Positions 1 to 8,792 of a DNA stretch of 64,000 nt are shown piece after piece (the stretch's first letter is position 1; each line of letters starts with the position of its first letter). The notes under the pieces are model-generated. The model worked only from the letters and a program-made list of their open reading frames with translations, had not been told where the DNA came from and made no database searches. This stretch comes from Exiguobacterium aurantiacum DSM 6208 (lineage in GTDB: Bacteria > Bacillota > Bacilli > Exiguobacteriales > Exiguobacteriaceae): the NCBI RefSeq assembly GCF_000702585.1, contig NZ_JNIQ01000001.1, positions 1,927,001-1,991,000 of the forward strand. The letters run 5' to 3'. The position numbers and the translations under genes are program-made.

Positions 1-1067
1 TCGGCCCAGGCGAACTGGCTGAAGTGTTCGTTTAGGACCCGCATCGCCCGGTCGCGTCTCACGAACGGGAGTATCGTCGACGACTCGTCTTTCAACTCGT
101 CCATCGTCCCGGCCGCGACGAGCTCGACACCGATGATGTTGAACCAGCGCCGGATGAACGTCTCCTTGATGCGAATCGCTTGAATCTTCTCATACGGGAT
201 CTCTTTGGCCGACCGGTTCAGTAAGCCTTTCTCGACCCGGATGCGGTCGCCCCTCCGTTCGAGGACGAAATTCCCATACTTCAGGAAGTTGATCACCGTC
301 CCGATGACGACCGACAAGAACAAGATGGAGAGGACGAGCACGCCGATGGCGATCACCGAGGCGCTGATGACCCAGTCCCCGATTTGGTCGAACGTGCCAT
401 CGAGGTTGATGAAGTCGTCGATGTACGTGATGATCGTCGAGGCGACCGGGAAGATGGCGAACACGGACAGCGATGTGAGCGAGGCAAGCAAAATCTCGCG
501 GGTCGATAGTGTATAAAGCCGAACGCCCGGCGGTTTCTCGATCGTCACCGACTTCTCCGTGCTTCCTTCCTCCGTTTCGCTCGATTCGGCCGAGGCGTCA
601 AGCCGTCGACGTCTCGACTGGTCGAGCACATCCTCGAGCCGTTTCGCCTCACCCGGGAAGACGCCTGCGAGTTTGAACGAGGCGTCGTCACTGTTCGCGT
701 TCGTATCGAACGTCAATTCGACGACGCCGAGCAACCGATAAAAGAACGGGCTGTTCGAGTGGACGCTCTGAATCTTGTAGAGCGGCAGCGACTTCTCTTG
801 CTTCATCCAGTTCCCTTCGATGACGTACATCGTCTTCTCGTCCAAGGCGTACCGGAAGTTACGCCATCCGAAAAACTTTTGCAGCAAATCGAATCCGATA
901 AACAGGAGTACACCGACGCGAAGGATAATTCCAAACGTCGTCTCCCAGTCATTGTTCAAGACGAACAAGATGACGATCGGGATGGCGAACGACTTCAACA
1001 TGTCGACGATGCGCAGGACGAGCACCCGTGTCGGAAGCCGATGCCACGTGAGCGACGTTTCGGTCAT
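1..1067 (-). CDS. ydbT: YdbT-like PH-domain membrane protein (partial, 3' end cut by window edge)
   Basis: The reading frame stays open for about 355 codons from an ATG at 1067 to the left edge, so the C-terminus lies outside. Two bacterial PH (bPH_2, DUF304) repeats are visible, each following a pair of hydrophobic helices: one after residue 60 and one near residue 255, with the family-like stretches LPLYKIQSVH and IPYEKIQAI. B. subtilis YdbS and YdbT are membrane proteins of this type, linked to resistance to heterologous antimicrobial peptides. The ATG overlaps the stop of the upstream ydbS-like gene in an ATGA, implying translational coupling. The family assignment is firm; the function here is inferred from the pair. 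Confidence 0.85.
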   Translation of the reverse strand, partial: MTETSLTWHRLPTRVLVLRIVDMLKSFAIPIVILFVLNNDWETTFGIILRVGVLLFIGFDLLQKFFGWRNFRYALDEKTMYVIEGNWMKQEKSLPLYKIQSVHSNSPFFYRLLGVVELTFDTNANSDDASFKLAGVFPGEAKRLEDVLDQSRRRRLDASAESSETEEGSTEKSVTIEKPPGVRLYTLSTREILLASLTSLSVFAIFPVASTIITYIDDFINLDGTFDQIGDWVISASVIAIGVLVLSILFLSVVIGTVINFLKYGNFVLERRGDRIRVEKGLLNRSAKEIPYEKIQAIRIKETFIRRWFNIIGVELVAAGTMDELKDESSTILPFVRRDRAMRVLNEHFSQFAWA

Positions 1068-1570
1068 ACGACATCCTCCTCTTCGATGCGGGCGTAGACG
1101 GCGATTTGCTCGCGGAGCGTCTTCGCGAATGATTCTTCGATCGCATAAATCTCATGCGATCCGCCTGCTGTGCCGATCGTGATTGTCTGAAGGCCGAACT
1201 TTCGAAGAAGCGGCCCTTGCTTCGCATGCACGTATTGCACTTTCGTCATCGGGATCAAGACGTCATGTGTCGTGATGATGCCGTGATGGAGTCGAATCTC
1301 GAGAGGTTGGACGAGATACGTGAAGCGCTCCTGTTTCCATTTCTGGAAGACGATGATGTCGACTAGACTATAGATGACCGCAATCGCCAGTAACCCGTAA
1401 GCTGTGGCTCGGAGCCAAACTGGCCAGTCGAACCAGACGGCCGCGAACACGAGCGCACCCGTGATAACCAAACCAATCACATAGAAGATGGCACTCGATA
1501 AGCGGAATACGGTTCTCGCCTCGATTGGCAATGTACCGCTGATGGGTGATGCTGTTTCATTCTCTGACAT
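1064..1570 (-). CDS. ydbS: YdbS-like PH-domain membrane protein
   Basis: This 168-residue protein has two adjacent membrane helices (about residues 25-75) followed by one bPH_2 domain containing the characteristic LIPMTKVQYVHAKQGPLLRKF-type segment. This is the usual single-PH partner of the larger YdbT protein, and the two open reading frames overlap by four bases. The start is preceded by a purine-rich GGGGG site. B. subtilis YdbS/YdbT act together at the membrane. A TATACT box and a perfect palindrome lie just upstream, suggesting regulated expression of the pair. Confidence 0.85.
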   Translation of the reverse strand: MSENETASPISGTLPIEARTVFRLSSAIFYVIGLVITGALVFAAVWFDWPVWLRATAYGLLAIAVIYSLVDIIVFQKWKQERFTYLVQPLEIRLHHGIITTHDVLIPMTKVQYVHAKQGPLLRKFGLQTITIGTAGGSHEIYAIEESFAKTLREQIAVYARIEEEDVV

Positions 1571-1591
1571 TGGTGTTTCCCCCTATCCGTT

Positions 1592-1622
1592 CGGACGTTC
1601 GTCCGTCTCTCTCTTTAGTATA
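1592..1622 (-). promoter_or_regulatory. Putative promoter -10 and palindromic operator of ydbST
   Basis: Read leftward, a TATACT -10 box (1617-1622) is followed about ten bases later by a perfect palindrome CGGACG-AA-CGTCCG (1592-1605), immediately upstream of the ribosome binding site of the YdbS-like gene. A perfect GC-rich palindrome beside the transcription start is typical of a TetR-type or similar repressor site. No -35 box stands out, and no regulator gene is adjacent. Confidence 0.45.
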
Positions 1623-1644
1623 CGCCGTTTTTCTGAAAAAAGTT

Positions 1645-2316
1645 TCAATCTGACACGGGGAAAGCGGCAAGCTGTTCGTTGATTAACTGAAACCGGTGTA
1701 CATACTCAGGCTCGACTTCGTCGACGATGGTCGTTAACGCTTCGTGAGCGGAACGTTTTAACGCATCCGTGATTCGTCCGGTCAGCTTGATTGAAGCGAA
1801 CGCACTCGCGAGGATGACGACGTCACATGCGAAGCGGTCCCCGTTTTGCATCCAGTCTTCGGGCGTCGAGATGTCTTCTTCAAGCCAGTCCGATAGAATC
1901 GCATACGCCCCTTCCAAAAAATCGACGTCTCGTTCTTTCCGAAGCGCTTCTCCGAACATGTCGAGGACGTCGGCCCCTTCATCGCTCCCGAACGGCGCAA
2001 ATTCGTCCGTGCAGTCCAAATAGAAATCTTCTTGGAAATGTCGCATGAACGCCGGGTGGGCCGTCAGCGGATGCGGCCCGATCTCCGGGTCGTCGACGTA
2101 AAGATGGGTGTCCCAGTCGTACTCGACCTCGACGTACCCTTTTTTCAGTTTTTGACGGACGAGCTTGTCCGCTTCTTTCTTACATGCTTCTGCCGTATCG
2201 AACGACTTCAGCTGGACTTTCCCGACCGTGCCGCGTTTTCCGTATTGGACGACGAACTCGTCCGTGCCGACACGGATGTTCCAGAATTTTGTGGTGTGTT
2301 GTAAATAGATCTGCAT
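1645..2316 (-). CDS. WGR-domain protein
   Basis: Residues 1-70 form a WGR domain (family features: the WNIRVG strand, the YGKRGTVG turn and the following TAEACKKEADKL helix). This small module occurs in bacterial MolR-like proteins and in PARPs. The remaining 150 residues are acidic and helical and are not assigned to a family. The start has a good AAGGAG site nine bases upstream. The protein is soluble, stands alone between terminators and has no partner that would fix a role. Confidence 0.7.
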   Translation of the reverse strand: MQIYLQHTTKFWNIRVGTDEFVVQYGKRGTVGKVQLKSFDTAEACKKEADKLVRQKLKKGYVEVEYDWDTHLYVDDPEIGPHPLTAHPAFMRHFQEDFYLDCTDEFAPFGSDEGADVLDMFGEALRKERDVDFLEGAYAILSDWLEEDISTPEDWMQNGDRFACDVVILASAFASIKLTGRITDALKRSAHEALTTIVDEVEPEYVHRFQLINEQLAAFPVSD

Positions 2317-2353
2317 CTGGTTCTCCTTATGTAATGACGTAGCTTAAGTATAC

Positions 2354-2376
2354 AAAAAACCGCTCGAGAGCGGTTT
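2354..2376 (-). terminator. Terminator of the exporter-like gene
   Basis: AAACCGCTC/GAGCGGTTT forms a 9-bp stem with a 2-nt centre, followed leftward by a run of Us. The stop codon of the gene at 2375 sits inside the stem. Confidence 0.8.
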
Positions 2377-3466
2377 AGTCTTCAAAGAACCACTTTTTGC
2401 GCGGTTCCACTTTCAAGTTGTCGCCATGTTTCTTCATCTCGGTGATGAGGTAACGCTCGAGCTCGTTCATCGCCTTGACCCAGTCCGTCATCGTCGCGAC
2501 GAGCGGGACGACGGTCAAGATGAGGTCTTCTTCTTCGTCTCGCATCTTCTCAATCATCAGCTTTGCGAAGTCAAAGTTCTCATGGATGAGGTCCTCTTCC
2601 CGATCGATGATATGCTCGTTCTCGAGTTCATACGCTGAGAACAGGCGCTCATGTCGTCTGAGCAAATGGCGTACATGGCGCAACAGTTCTTCCTCGAGCT
2701 GAGGTGGCAAATGTTCGAGCGTCAGAAAATCGTCATGCAGTTTGTCGAGCACGTGGATGGCGGCACTGTTCGTGTCGATCATCTTCGACTTCAAGACGGC
2801 CCGGCGATAGATCGGCGTCTTCTTCTCGAGCCAGCGATTCGCTTTAATCTCTTCCTCGAAGAAGTCGTATGTCGTCTTCGAACCGCGATGTTTCTTCTTC
2901 GTCTCTTCGAGTGACTCGAACGAGGAACGTCCCCCGTCCGTCTCAGAGAATAGACGCGCGATGCGGACGGCCATCTGGAACACCGTCGTGATCTCGTCCT
3001 CGAGCTTCCGTTCATAGCGTGGCGGGAACAACAGTGCGTTGACGAGAAGCGCGACCGTGATCCCCATCATGATGAGTAAGTATCGTTCCCCGGCGAACAT
3101 CCAAATCGGCATGTCCGACTGGCTCGCCCCTTCCATGATCAAGATCGTCGTCAAGATGACGGTCCGTGTCGTCGACTCAAGGTTCAAGAACAGAAGAATC
3201 GAGATGGCGATGATGATGACGACGCCGATGGCGATCGGGGTCGGATTCGGGGTCAACAGTAACGAGAAAACGGCGAGCAACGCCCCGATCAAGTTCCCTT
3301 TCATCTCTTCTAAAAACCGGAGTCCCGTCTGATAGACGGACGGAAGTAAAGCGAGTGAGGCGGCGAGCGCCGGTACGACAATCTGTTGAAACTGAAACGC
3401 CTCGGCAATCAATAATACCAGGGCGACGGAAATCCCGGTTTTAATCGTTCTAGCTCCAAATCTCAT
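2375..3466 (-). CDS. Aromatic acid exporter family (YqjA/ArAE-type) membrane protein
   Basis: The protein has 363 residues. The first 145 contain several closely spaced membrane helices with the early glycine/alanine-rich segment of the DUF939/ArAE family. The C-terminal 200 residues are charged and helical and should be cytoplasmic. Related proteins include B. subtilis YqjA and the FUSC/AaeB exporters. The substrate is unknown. The only plausible start is the ATG at 3466, yet the strong AAGGAGG lies 24 bases upstream, with a small UUCG-loop hairpin filling the gap (see the separate entry). Confidence 0.8.
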   Translation of the reverse strand: MRFGARTIKTGISVALVLLIAEAFQFQQIVVPALAASLALLPSVYQTGLRFLEEMKGNLIGALLAVFSLLLTPNPTPIAIGVVIIIAISILLFLNLESTTRTVILTTILIMEGASQSDMPIWMFAGERYLLIMMGITVALLVNALLFPPRYERKLEDEITTVFQMAVRIARLFSETDGGRSSFESLEETKKKHRGSKTTYDFFEEEIKANRWLEKKTPIYRRAVLKSKMIDTNSAAIHVLDKLHDDFLTLEHLPPQLEEELLRHVRHLLRRHERLFSAYELENEHIIDREEDLIHENFDFAKLMIEKMRDEEEDLILTVVPLVATMTDWVKAMNELERYLITEMKKHGDNLKVEPRKKWFFED

Positions 3467-3497
3467 GCGGTGTCGACAGCGAACTGTCTTCCTCCTT
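3467..3497 (-). promoter_or_regulatory. Ribosome binding site separated from the start by a UUCG hairpin
   Basis: In mRNA sense the order is AAGGAGG (3497-3491), two bases, the stem-loop GACAG-UUCG-CUGUC (3488-3475), eight bases and then the AUG at 3466. The linear spacing of 24 nt is too long for normal initiation. Folding the stem would bring it to about 10 nt. The same arrangement occurs upstream of the PAS-GGDEF gene at 51777. Confidence 0.5.
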
Positions 3498-3640
3498 TGT
3501 ACACGTCTTCTTTTTTTGTATCCTTCTTATCACGGGTTGAAACATGCGAACAAACGAAGCCGTTAACCGCTGTTTCGAGAGCGCTTCCGTGGTATGATGG
3601 CGGTGGATATTTTCTTTCATCTTGATGGGGAGGGGTTTAC

Positions 3641-4264
3641 TTGTCAACCATTGCTTTATTCGGAGGGAGCGGCCGCACGGGGATGCGGTTGCTCGAGAAA
3701 TTGTTAGAGGCCGGTCATGAGGTGAGACTGGTGTCTCGCCGACCAGTCGAATCACGAGAAGGCGTCACGGTCATATTAGGGGATGCGACCGACCTGACCG
3801 CGGTCAAGGAGACGGTGCAGCATGCGGACGTCGTTTTTTCAGCACTCGGCACCGACAAACAAAATGTCTTGTCGCGCTTCACCCCACTCGTGATTGAGGC
3901 GATGCGAGAAGTTGGGGTCACACGCATCGTCACGGTCGGGACGGCCGGGATTTTAAAGGCACACGACACGGATGCGTATCGTTTCCAAACACGAGAGTCG
4001 AAACGGACGATGACGACGGCGGCCGAGGACCACGCCCATGCGTATGAGTTGCTCGATGCCTCAGGTCTCGATTACACGGTCGTCTGCCCGACGCAATTGA
4101 TTGATGAACCGTCAGTCGGCAAACTCGTCATCACTCAAGACAAGCTCGGGACGCTCCATTCCGGACCGATCTCACGCGATGACGTCGCCGACCTCGTCCT
4201 CGACGTCTGGCAAGGAAACAAATATGTAGGGCATCGCGTCGGGATCACGACGGAGTCACGATGA
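3641..4264 (+). CDS. NAD(P)-binding Rossmann-fold (SDR-like) protein
   Basis: This 207-residue protein starts with a TTG codon after a GGGGAGGGG ribosome site. Residues 4-14 (ALFGGSGRTG) form the dinucleotide-binding glycine motif of the atypical SDR / NmrA-like NAD(P)H-binding family, of the same type as B. subtilis YhfK or YwnB. The end of the fold (AHAYELLDASGLDYTVV) also fits that group. No catalytic YxxxK pair is evident, so a redox-sensing or flavin/biliverdin-reductase-like role is possible. The gene ends 4 bp before the dynamin gene and is probably cotranscribed with it. Confidence 0.8.
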   Translation: MSTIALFGGSGRTGMRLLEKLLEAGHEVRLVSRRPVESREGVTVILGDATDLTAVKETVQHADVVFSALGTDKQNVLSRFTPLVIEAMREVGVTRIVTVGTAGILKAHDTDAYRFQTRESKRTMTTAAEDHAHAYELLDASGLDYTVVCPTQLIDEPSVGKLVITQDKLGTLHSGPISRDDVADLVLDVWQGNKYVGHRVGITTESR

Positions 4265-4268
4265 GGGG

Positions 4269-7200
4269 ATGAAGACTTTGAACGAACAACGTATGCGCCT
4301 TGCGCAATTGACCGACCTGTTTGAAACGCAAGACGAGACCGATATGACCCGTCTCGCCCGGACGGCACTCCGTAAAGTGACACGTGATGAGATATGGATC
4401 GCCGTCTGCGGTCACTTCTCCGCCGGAAAATCGACACTGCTCAACAACTGGCTTGGGAACGGCGTCTTACCGACGAGCCCGATTCCGACGAGCGCAAATA
4501 TCGTCACGCTCCGAAGCGGTGCGACCGGCGCCTCGGTCGCCGTCAACGACACGGACTGGATCCAGCTCGGGACCGATGAACTCGAACGTCTAAGTGACTT
4601 TTGTAAGATTGAAGAGATCAAAGAAGTCGAGTACGCCCTGCCCCGCTTCCCGTTCGGCGACGACGTCGTCTTGATGGACACGCCGGGCATCGATTCGACC
4701 GACGAACGTCACCGTCAAGCGACGGAGCGCTCGCTCTTCCTTGCGGACCATTTGTTTTTCATGATGGACTACAACCACGTCCAATCGGAACAGAACATCC
4801 AGCTCATGAAGCAGTTCAGCACCGAGGGACGCCCGTATTCAATCATTATCAACCAAATCGACAAGCATGAGGAGAGCGAGCTGTCGTTCTCGTCGTTCAA
4901 GCAGACGCTTGCGGCAGCGTTCGCACACCACGACATCGAGCCAGATGACGTGTTTTATATCTCGCTCCGTGAACTCGACCATACGGAAAATGAAGTGCCG
5001 CGGCTTCGATCATACGTCGAACGCGTCATCACCACAGCAAGGGACAATCGTTTTGAGAGTGCCGAGCAGTTGACGGACACGCTCCTCGAGCGTTCGGAGC
5101 AGACGTACGCCCGTTCACTCGAGCAGTTACCGACTGTGGAGAAACACCCGACCGAGATTCAGGCCCGCCTGCAGCGACTCGAGAAAAAACACGTCTGGCT
5201 CAGCGCGTTCCGCCGCGAGTTCTTCCGCCACCAGACCCCGATCGTCGCCAGCGCTCCGATCATGAACTACGAGTTCCGTGAACTGTTGCGGGATTATTTG
5301 GAAAGCTGTGCCCCGACGTTCAAGGTCGGCCTGTTCTTTTCGAAAGACAAGACGCGGCAAGAACGGTCACGACGTGAGGAAATCGCCGTCAAAGAGTTCA
5401 ATCGCCTGCTCGACACGAACTTGCGTCCGCACTTAATCAAATACGCGGAAGACATCATCCGTGACTTGAAGTTTCCAGAAGCGAGGCTTGCCCGACCGGA
5501 TGCATTGCCGGAAGCGCCGGCCACACTCATCACCGACCAAGTAAAAAGTGGAGCCTCGCTCAGCGGGGACACGGTCCTTCAGTTCAGCCGGGACATCGAG
5601 TCCGCCCTCGCCGCCTGGGTGACGAAAGCGTCCGACCCGTGGGTGGCGTCGGTCGAAACGTATCTCGAGACAGACGGTGCGGATCGGCTTGACCAAATCA
5701 CGACCGAACAAAACTCGCTTTACGACATGTTGGACACGCTCGGTACGAGACGTCGCCTGCTAGAACGACAGACTGCACTTCAAGCCTATACGGAACAATC
5801 CTTGACGCCGGAACGCATCGAGGCGCTCGAAGTCCGTCACTATGTCGATGTCGAGCATTTACCGAAGCAACAAGTCGCCCAGCAACAGAAAGAAGTTGCA
5901 CTGACGACAGTCTTGGATGATAATTTGAGCGCTTTTTTTTCTGATTTTTCAAATGAATATACGGTATGTGAAATATTAGAAAGTCATCCGTTATTCACGT
6001 CCCGAGTGAGGTCGCTCCGACGCAAACTCGAACGAGCCGAAGCCGAGACATACACGCTCGCCATCTTCGGTGCGTTCTCTTCCGGTAAATCGTCGACGTT
6101 GAACGCTCTACTCGGCGAGACGGTGTTGCCGACGTCACCGAACCCGCTCACCGCCTCGATCACGAAGATCGTCCCGCCGAACGGACGGGCGCACAAGAGC
6201 GCCACAATCACGTTTAAATCGCGTGACGAGCTCGAGACGGAACTCGACAGTTACGGGACGACACTCGATTCGCTCGCGCTCGACCATCCGTTCGTGAATG
6301 CGGTGAAACACGCCCCGCTCCAGCATCTCGGGACGACGGAGACGGTCGATTACGACACGTTCGCCTCGTTCGTCACGGAAGAGACGAAGAGCTGCATCGT
6401 CAAAGAGATTGAGCTGTACGTCGATTCCCCTTGGGCCGAGCGCGGCATCATCTTCGTCGACACGCCGGGCGCCGACTCGCAGTTCAACCGACATAGCGAG
6501 GTCCAGTTCGGTTATATGCGTGACGCCGATGCCGTCTTGTTCGTGACGTATTACAACCACGCGTTCACCGAGGCCGACCGTGAGCTCGTCATCCAGCTCG
6601 GGCGGGTCCAAGGGACGGGCGACCACCAGATGTTCTTCCTCGTCAACGCCTCTGACTTAGCGGCGGACGAGACGGAACGGGACGCCGTCTCCGACTATGT
6701 GGCCCAGCAATTGACGAAGCTCGGCGTGAGACACCCTTCCGTGTTGCCGATCTCGAGCCGAAACGCCATGAACGGGCGAGACGAAGGATTCGACCGCTTC
6801 GCTGAACGGCTCGGCCAGTTCGTCGACCACGACCTGCGCCAAGCGAACGCGCTTCGCATCAAGGAAGAGACGGCCGCACTCCTCGCCTCGTTCGAAGAAG
6901 TCGTCCGGGAAGCGGACGCCGACGCGAGCGTCAAAGCGAAACGTCGCGACCGGCTCGAACGGTTACAGAACGGGCAAATGCTCCCGGTCACATCGCTTGA
7001 CGCACCGTTCGCCCGGGAAGTGAAAGAACTGCTCGCCCACCTCGAGACGCGGTCGCTCCTTCGTCTATCGGACTTCGTCAAGGAGACGTTCCATCCGGTC
7101 GAGGTGGACGGCTCGAAGGCGAGTCTAGAACGCGCCCTCGTCCGGACGCTCGACAAGTATGCCTATGACGTCCATCAAGAGCTTCAAGTGTTCCAGTATC

Positions 7201-7655
7201 GGCTCGAGAAATTCTTGAAGAACGAGACGGCCCGGCTCATCGCGCAAGAGACAGCGAAGCTGCGTCCACTGTTGCCGACGTTTGCGTTCGACGAGGACGT
7301 GACGATCGACTGGCTGCGTGACACGGTCGAGACGGTGTCGTTTGACCAAACCGCCTTCCGGCCGGTATTGAAACAGTTCAAGAACACGAGCCAATTCTTC
7401 GAAGGGGACGGGCGGACGATGCTCCGGGACGACTTGAGCGCACGCCTGCGCCTCGCAGTCCGTGATCAGCTCGAAGCAATTGGTGCCCGAGAGATCGAAC
7501 GCACGTCTCGTGAGCTCGCCGGACTCGAGGAAAGCCTAAGTGCCGCGTGGAACGATGAAGTGCGTGAACTCGTCTCCGGCGAGCTGAGCGTCCTCTCAGA
7601 CGGACAGTCGTTCACGGACATGAGACAGCGCCTCAAAGCGCTCGGAAAGGAATGA
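4269..7655 (+). CDS. dynA: Two-headed bacterial dynamin (DynA-type GTPase)
   Basis: The 1128-residue protein contains two complete dynamin GTPase units in tandem. The first has P-loop GHFSAGKS (48-55), DTPGIDS (from 137) and NQID (from 195). The second has GAFSSGKS (601-608), DTPGADS (from 731) and NASD (from 793). Each is followed by a long helical stalk. This internal duplication is the hallmark of B. subtilis DynA (YpbR), which tethers and fuses membranes and helps cells withstand membrane-active antibiotics and phage. Unusually, the coding sequence directly follows an SDR-like gene and is followed 4 bp later by a 32-codon membrane peptide. The GKS lysines of both P-loops are intact, so both heads should bind nucleotide. 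Confidence 0.93.
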   Translation: MKTLNEQRMRLAQLTDLFETQDETDMTRLARTALRKVTRDEIWIAVCGHFSAGKSTLLNNWLGNGVLPTSPIPTSANIVTLRSGATGASVAVNDTDWIQLGTDELERLSDFCKIEEIKEVEYALPRFPFGDDVVLMDTPGIDSTDERHRQATERSLFLADHLFFMMDYNHVQSEQNIQLMKQFSTEGRPYSIIINQIDKHEESELSFSSFKQTLAAAFAHHDIEPDDVFYISLRELDHTENEVPRLRSYVERVITTARDNRFESAEQLTDTLLERSEQTYARSLEQLPTVEKHPTEIQARLQRLEKKHVWLSAFRREFFRHQTPIVASAPIMNYEFRELLRDYLESCAPTFKVGLFFSKDKTRQERSRREEIAVKEFNRLLDTNLRPHLIKYAEDIIRDLKFPEARLARPDALPEAPATLITDQVKSGASLSGDTVLQFSRDIESALAAWVTKASDPWVASVETYLETDGADRLDQITTEQNSLYDMLDTLGTRRRLLERQTALQAYTEQSLTPERIEALEVRHYVDVEHLPKQQVAQQQKEVALTTVLDDNLSAFFSDFSNEYTVCEILESHPLFTSRVRSLRRKLERAEAETYTLAIFGAFSSGKSSTLNALLGETVLPTSPNPLTASITKIVPPNGRAHKSATITFKSRDELETELDSYGTTLDSLALDHPFVNAVKHAPLQHLGTTETVDYDTFASFVTEETKSCIVKEIELYVDSPWAERGIIFVDTPGADSQFNRHSEVQFGYMRDADAVLFVTYYNHAFTEADRELVIQLGRVQGTGDHQMFFLVNASDLAADETERDAVSDYVAQQLTKLGVRHPSVLPISSRNAMNGRDEGFDRFAERLGQFVDHDLRQANALRIKEETAALLASFEEVVREADADASVKAKRRDRLERLQNGQMLPVTSLDAPFAREVKELLAHLETRSLLRLSDFVKETFHPVEVDGSKASLERALVRTLDKYAYDVHQELQVFQYRLEKFLKNETARLIAQETAKLRPLLPTFAFDEDVTIDWLRDTVETVSFDQTAFRPVLKQFKNTSQFFEGDGRTMLRDDLSARLRLAVRDQLEAIGAREIERTSRELAGLEESLSAAWNDEVRELVSGELSVLSDGQSFTDMRQRLKALGKE

Positions 7656-7659
7656 ACGC

Positions 7660-7758
7660 ATGGGATCTTTACTCCTTGTCGGCTTGATTCCGGCCGTGAT
7701 CATGACGTTCGCGCTCGGTCTGTTCATCCGACACTTATATATCACGAACAAAGAATGA
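7660..7758 (+). CDS. 32-residue single-pass membrane peptide
   Basis: An ATG four bases after the dynamin stop, preceded by GGAAAGG (7644-7650), opens a 32-codon frame. Its product is one hydrophobic helix (residues 3-24) flanked by RHLY and a charged NKE tail. The frame ends one base before a strong terminator, so it occupies the whole space left in the transcript. Its position suggests a membrane partner or modulator of the dynamin. No family is recognised. Confidence 0.6.
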   Translation: MGSLLLVGLIPAVIMTFALGLFIRHLYITNKE

Positions 7759-7795
7759 AACAAGCCTCGAGCGTGCCGCTCGAGGCTTGTTTTTA
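7759..7795. terminator. Bidirectional terminator
   Basis: A 15-bp perfect stem (7759-7773 with 7777-7791) and a 3-nt loop, with T-runs available on both strands, separate the dynamin operon from the convergent oxidoreductase gene. Confidence 0.9.
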
Positions 7796-8773
7796 TGCGT
7801 CAGCCGGGTAACGAACGTCGATTTGGCGGCGCATATCGGTCATGACGTCGGCAAGCAGGAGCATGTCGTCATGCGTATGACGCGGCGTCTCCCGTTCCCC
7901 CGCCTCGATTAACCGAACGAATTCCTGAATTTCGAACGCCATCGGGTTTATTTGCTCGCTGACGAGCTCCTCGGTCGTCCCGTCACGCCCTTCGAACGTC
8001 AAGCGGTCGAACGTGGCAATGTCGTCAATCAAGATACGCCCCGTCTCCCCAATGATTTCAGACGGCGAGTTCGACCCGTGAATCTTCGAATGGAGCACGA
8101 CGATGTCCATCCCGTCATACGATAGGATGGCCGAGCCGCTGCCGTCGACACCTGACTCGAGTTTGACGGCGTTCGCCAAAATCGTGTTTGGTCGATCGAA
8201 CAGCTTGAGCGCGGGTCCGAGACAATAGACGCCGAGGTCCATCAGTGAGCCGTTCGAGAAGTCCGGGTTGAACGTGTTCGGGTTGTCCCCACGTTTATAC
8301 AGGTCATAGCGTGACGAGTACTGCGACTTGTTCAAGATGACGCGCCGGACCGGACCGATGCGATGAAGTTCTTGACGCAACACGTCGAAGTTCGGCATGA
8401 ACAAGTTGCGGAGCGCCTCGAGCAAGATGACGTCATGCGCGCGGGCCGTCTCGAGCATCGCGTCGACCTCGCGGACGTTCGAGGCGAACGGCTTCTCACA
8501 GAGGACATGCTTGTTGTGACGCATGAACAGCATGCTCTGCGCGGCGTGGAGGGCGTTCGGGCTCGCGATATAGACCGCGTCGATGACGTTACTCGCGGCC
8601 ATCGCTTCGAGAGACGTGAACGTATGGGGGATGTCAAATTGAGCGGCATATGTTTCTGCCCGCTCCGCTGTCCTGGAATAGACGGCCGTCACTTCTGTGC
8701 CTGTGATCTGTTGGATTGTCTCAAGAAAGGTGTCGGTGATGAAGTTCGTGCCGATGATGCCGAATCGAATCAT
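7793..8773 (-). CDS. Gfo/Idh/MocA-family oxidoreductase
   Basis: From the ATG at 8773, which has a GAGGAG site eight bases upstream, the protein has 326 residues. The N-terminal Rossmann fold opens with IRFGIIGTNF. The family EKP signature is present in HVLCEKPFASN, and a C-terminal alpha/beta substrate domain follows. Members reduce or oxidise sugars, inositols or related polyols using NAD(P). The substrate cannot be read from sequence. A second member of the family lies at 47900-48892. The frame is open a further 16 codons upstream, but that extension has no ribosome site. Confidence 0.88.
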   Translation of the reverse strand: MIRFGIIGTNFITDTFLETIQQITGTEVTAVYSRTAERAETYAAQFDIPHTFTSLEAMAASNVIDAVYIASPNALHAAQSMLFMRHNKHVLCEKPFASNVREVDAMLETARAHDVILLEALRNLFMPNFDVLRQELHRIGPVRRVILNKSQYSSRYDLYKRGDNPNTFNPDFSNGSLMDLGVYCLGPALKLFDRPNTILANAVKLESGVDGSGSAILSYDGMDIVVLHSKIHGSNSPSEIIGETGRILIDDIATFDRLTFEGRDGTTEELVSEQINPMAFEIQEFVRLIEAGERETPRHTHDDMLLLADVMTDMRRQIDVRYPADA

Positions 8774-8792
8774 ATGTAATCTCCTCGTTTCT

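Noticed and set aside
6135-6626. Long antisense open frame inside the dynamin gene
   Set aside because: GC-rich coding DNA leaves the opposite strand open; there is no ribosome site and the composition follows the dynamin codons.
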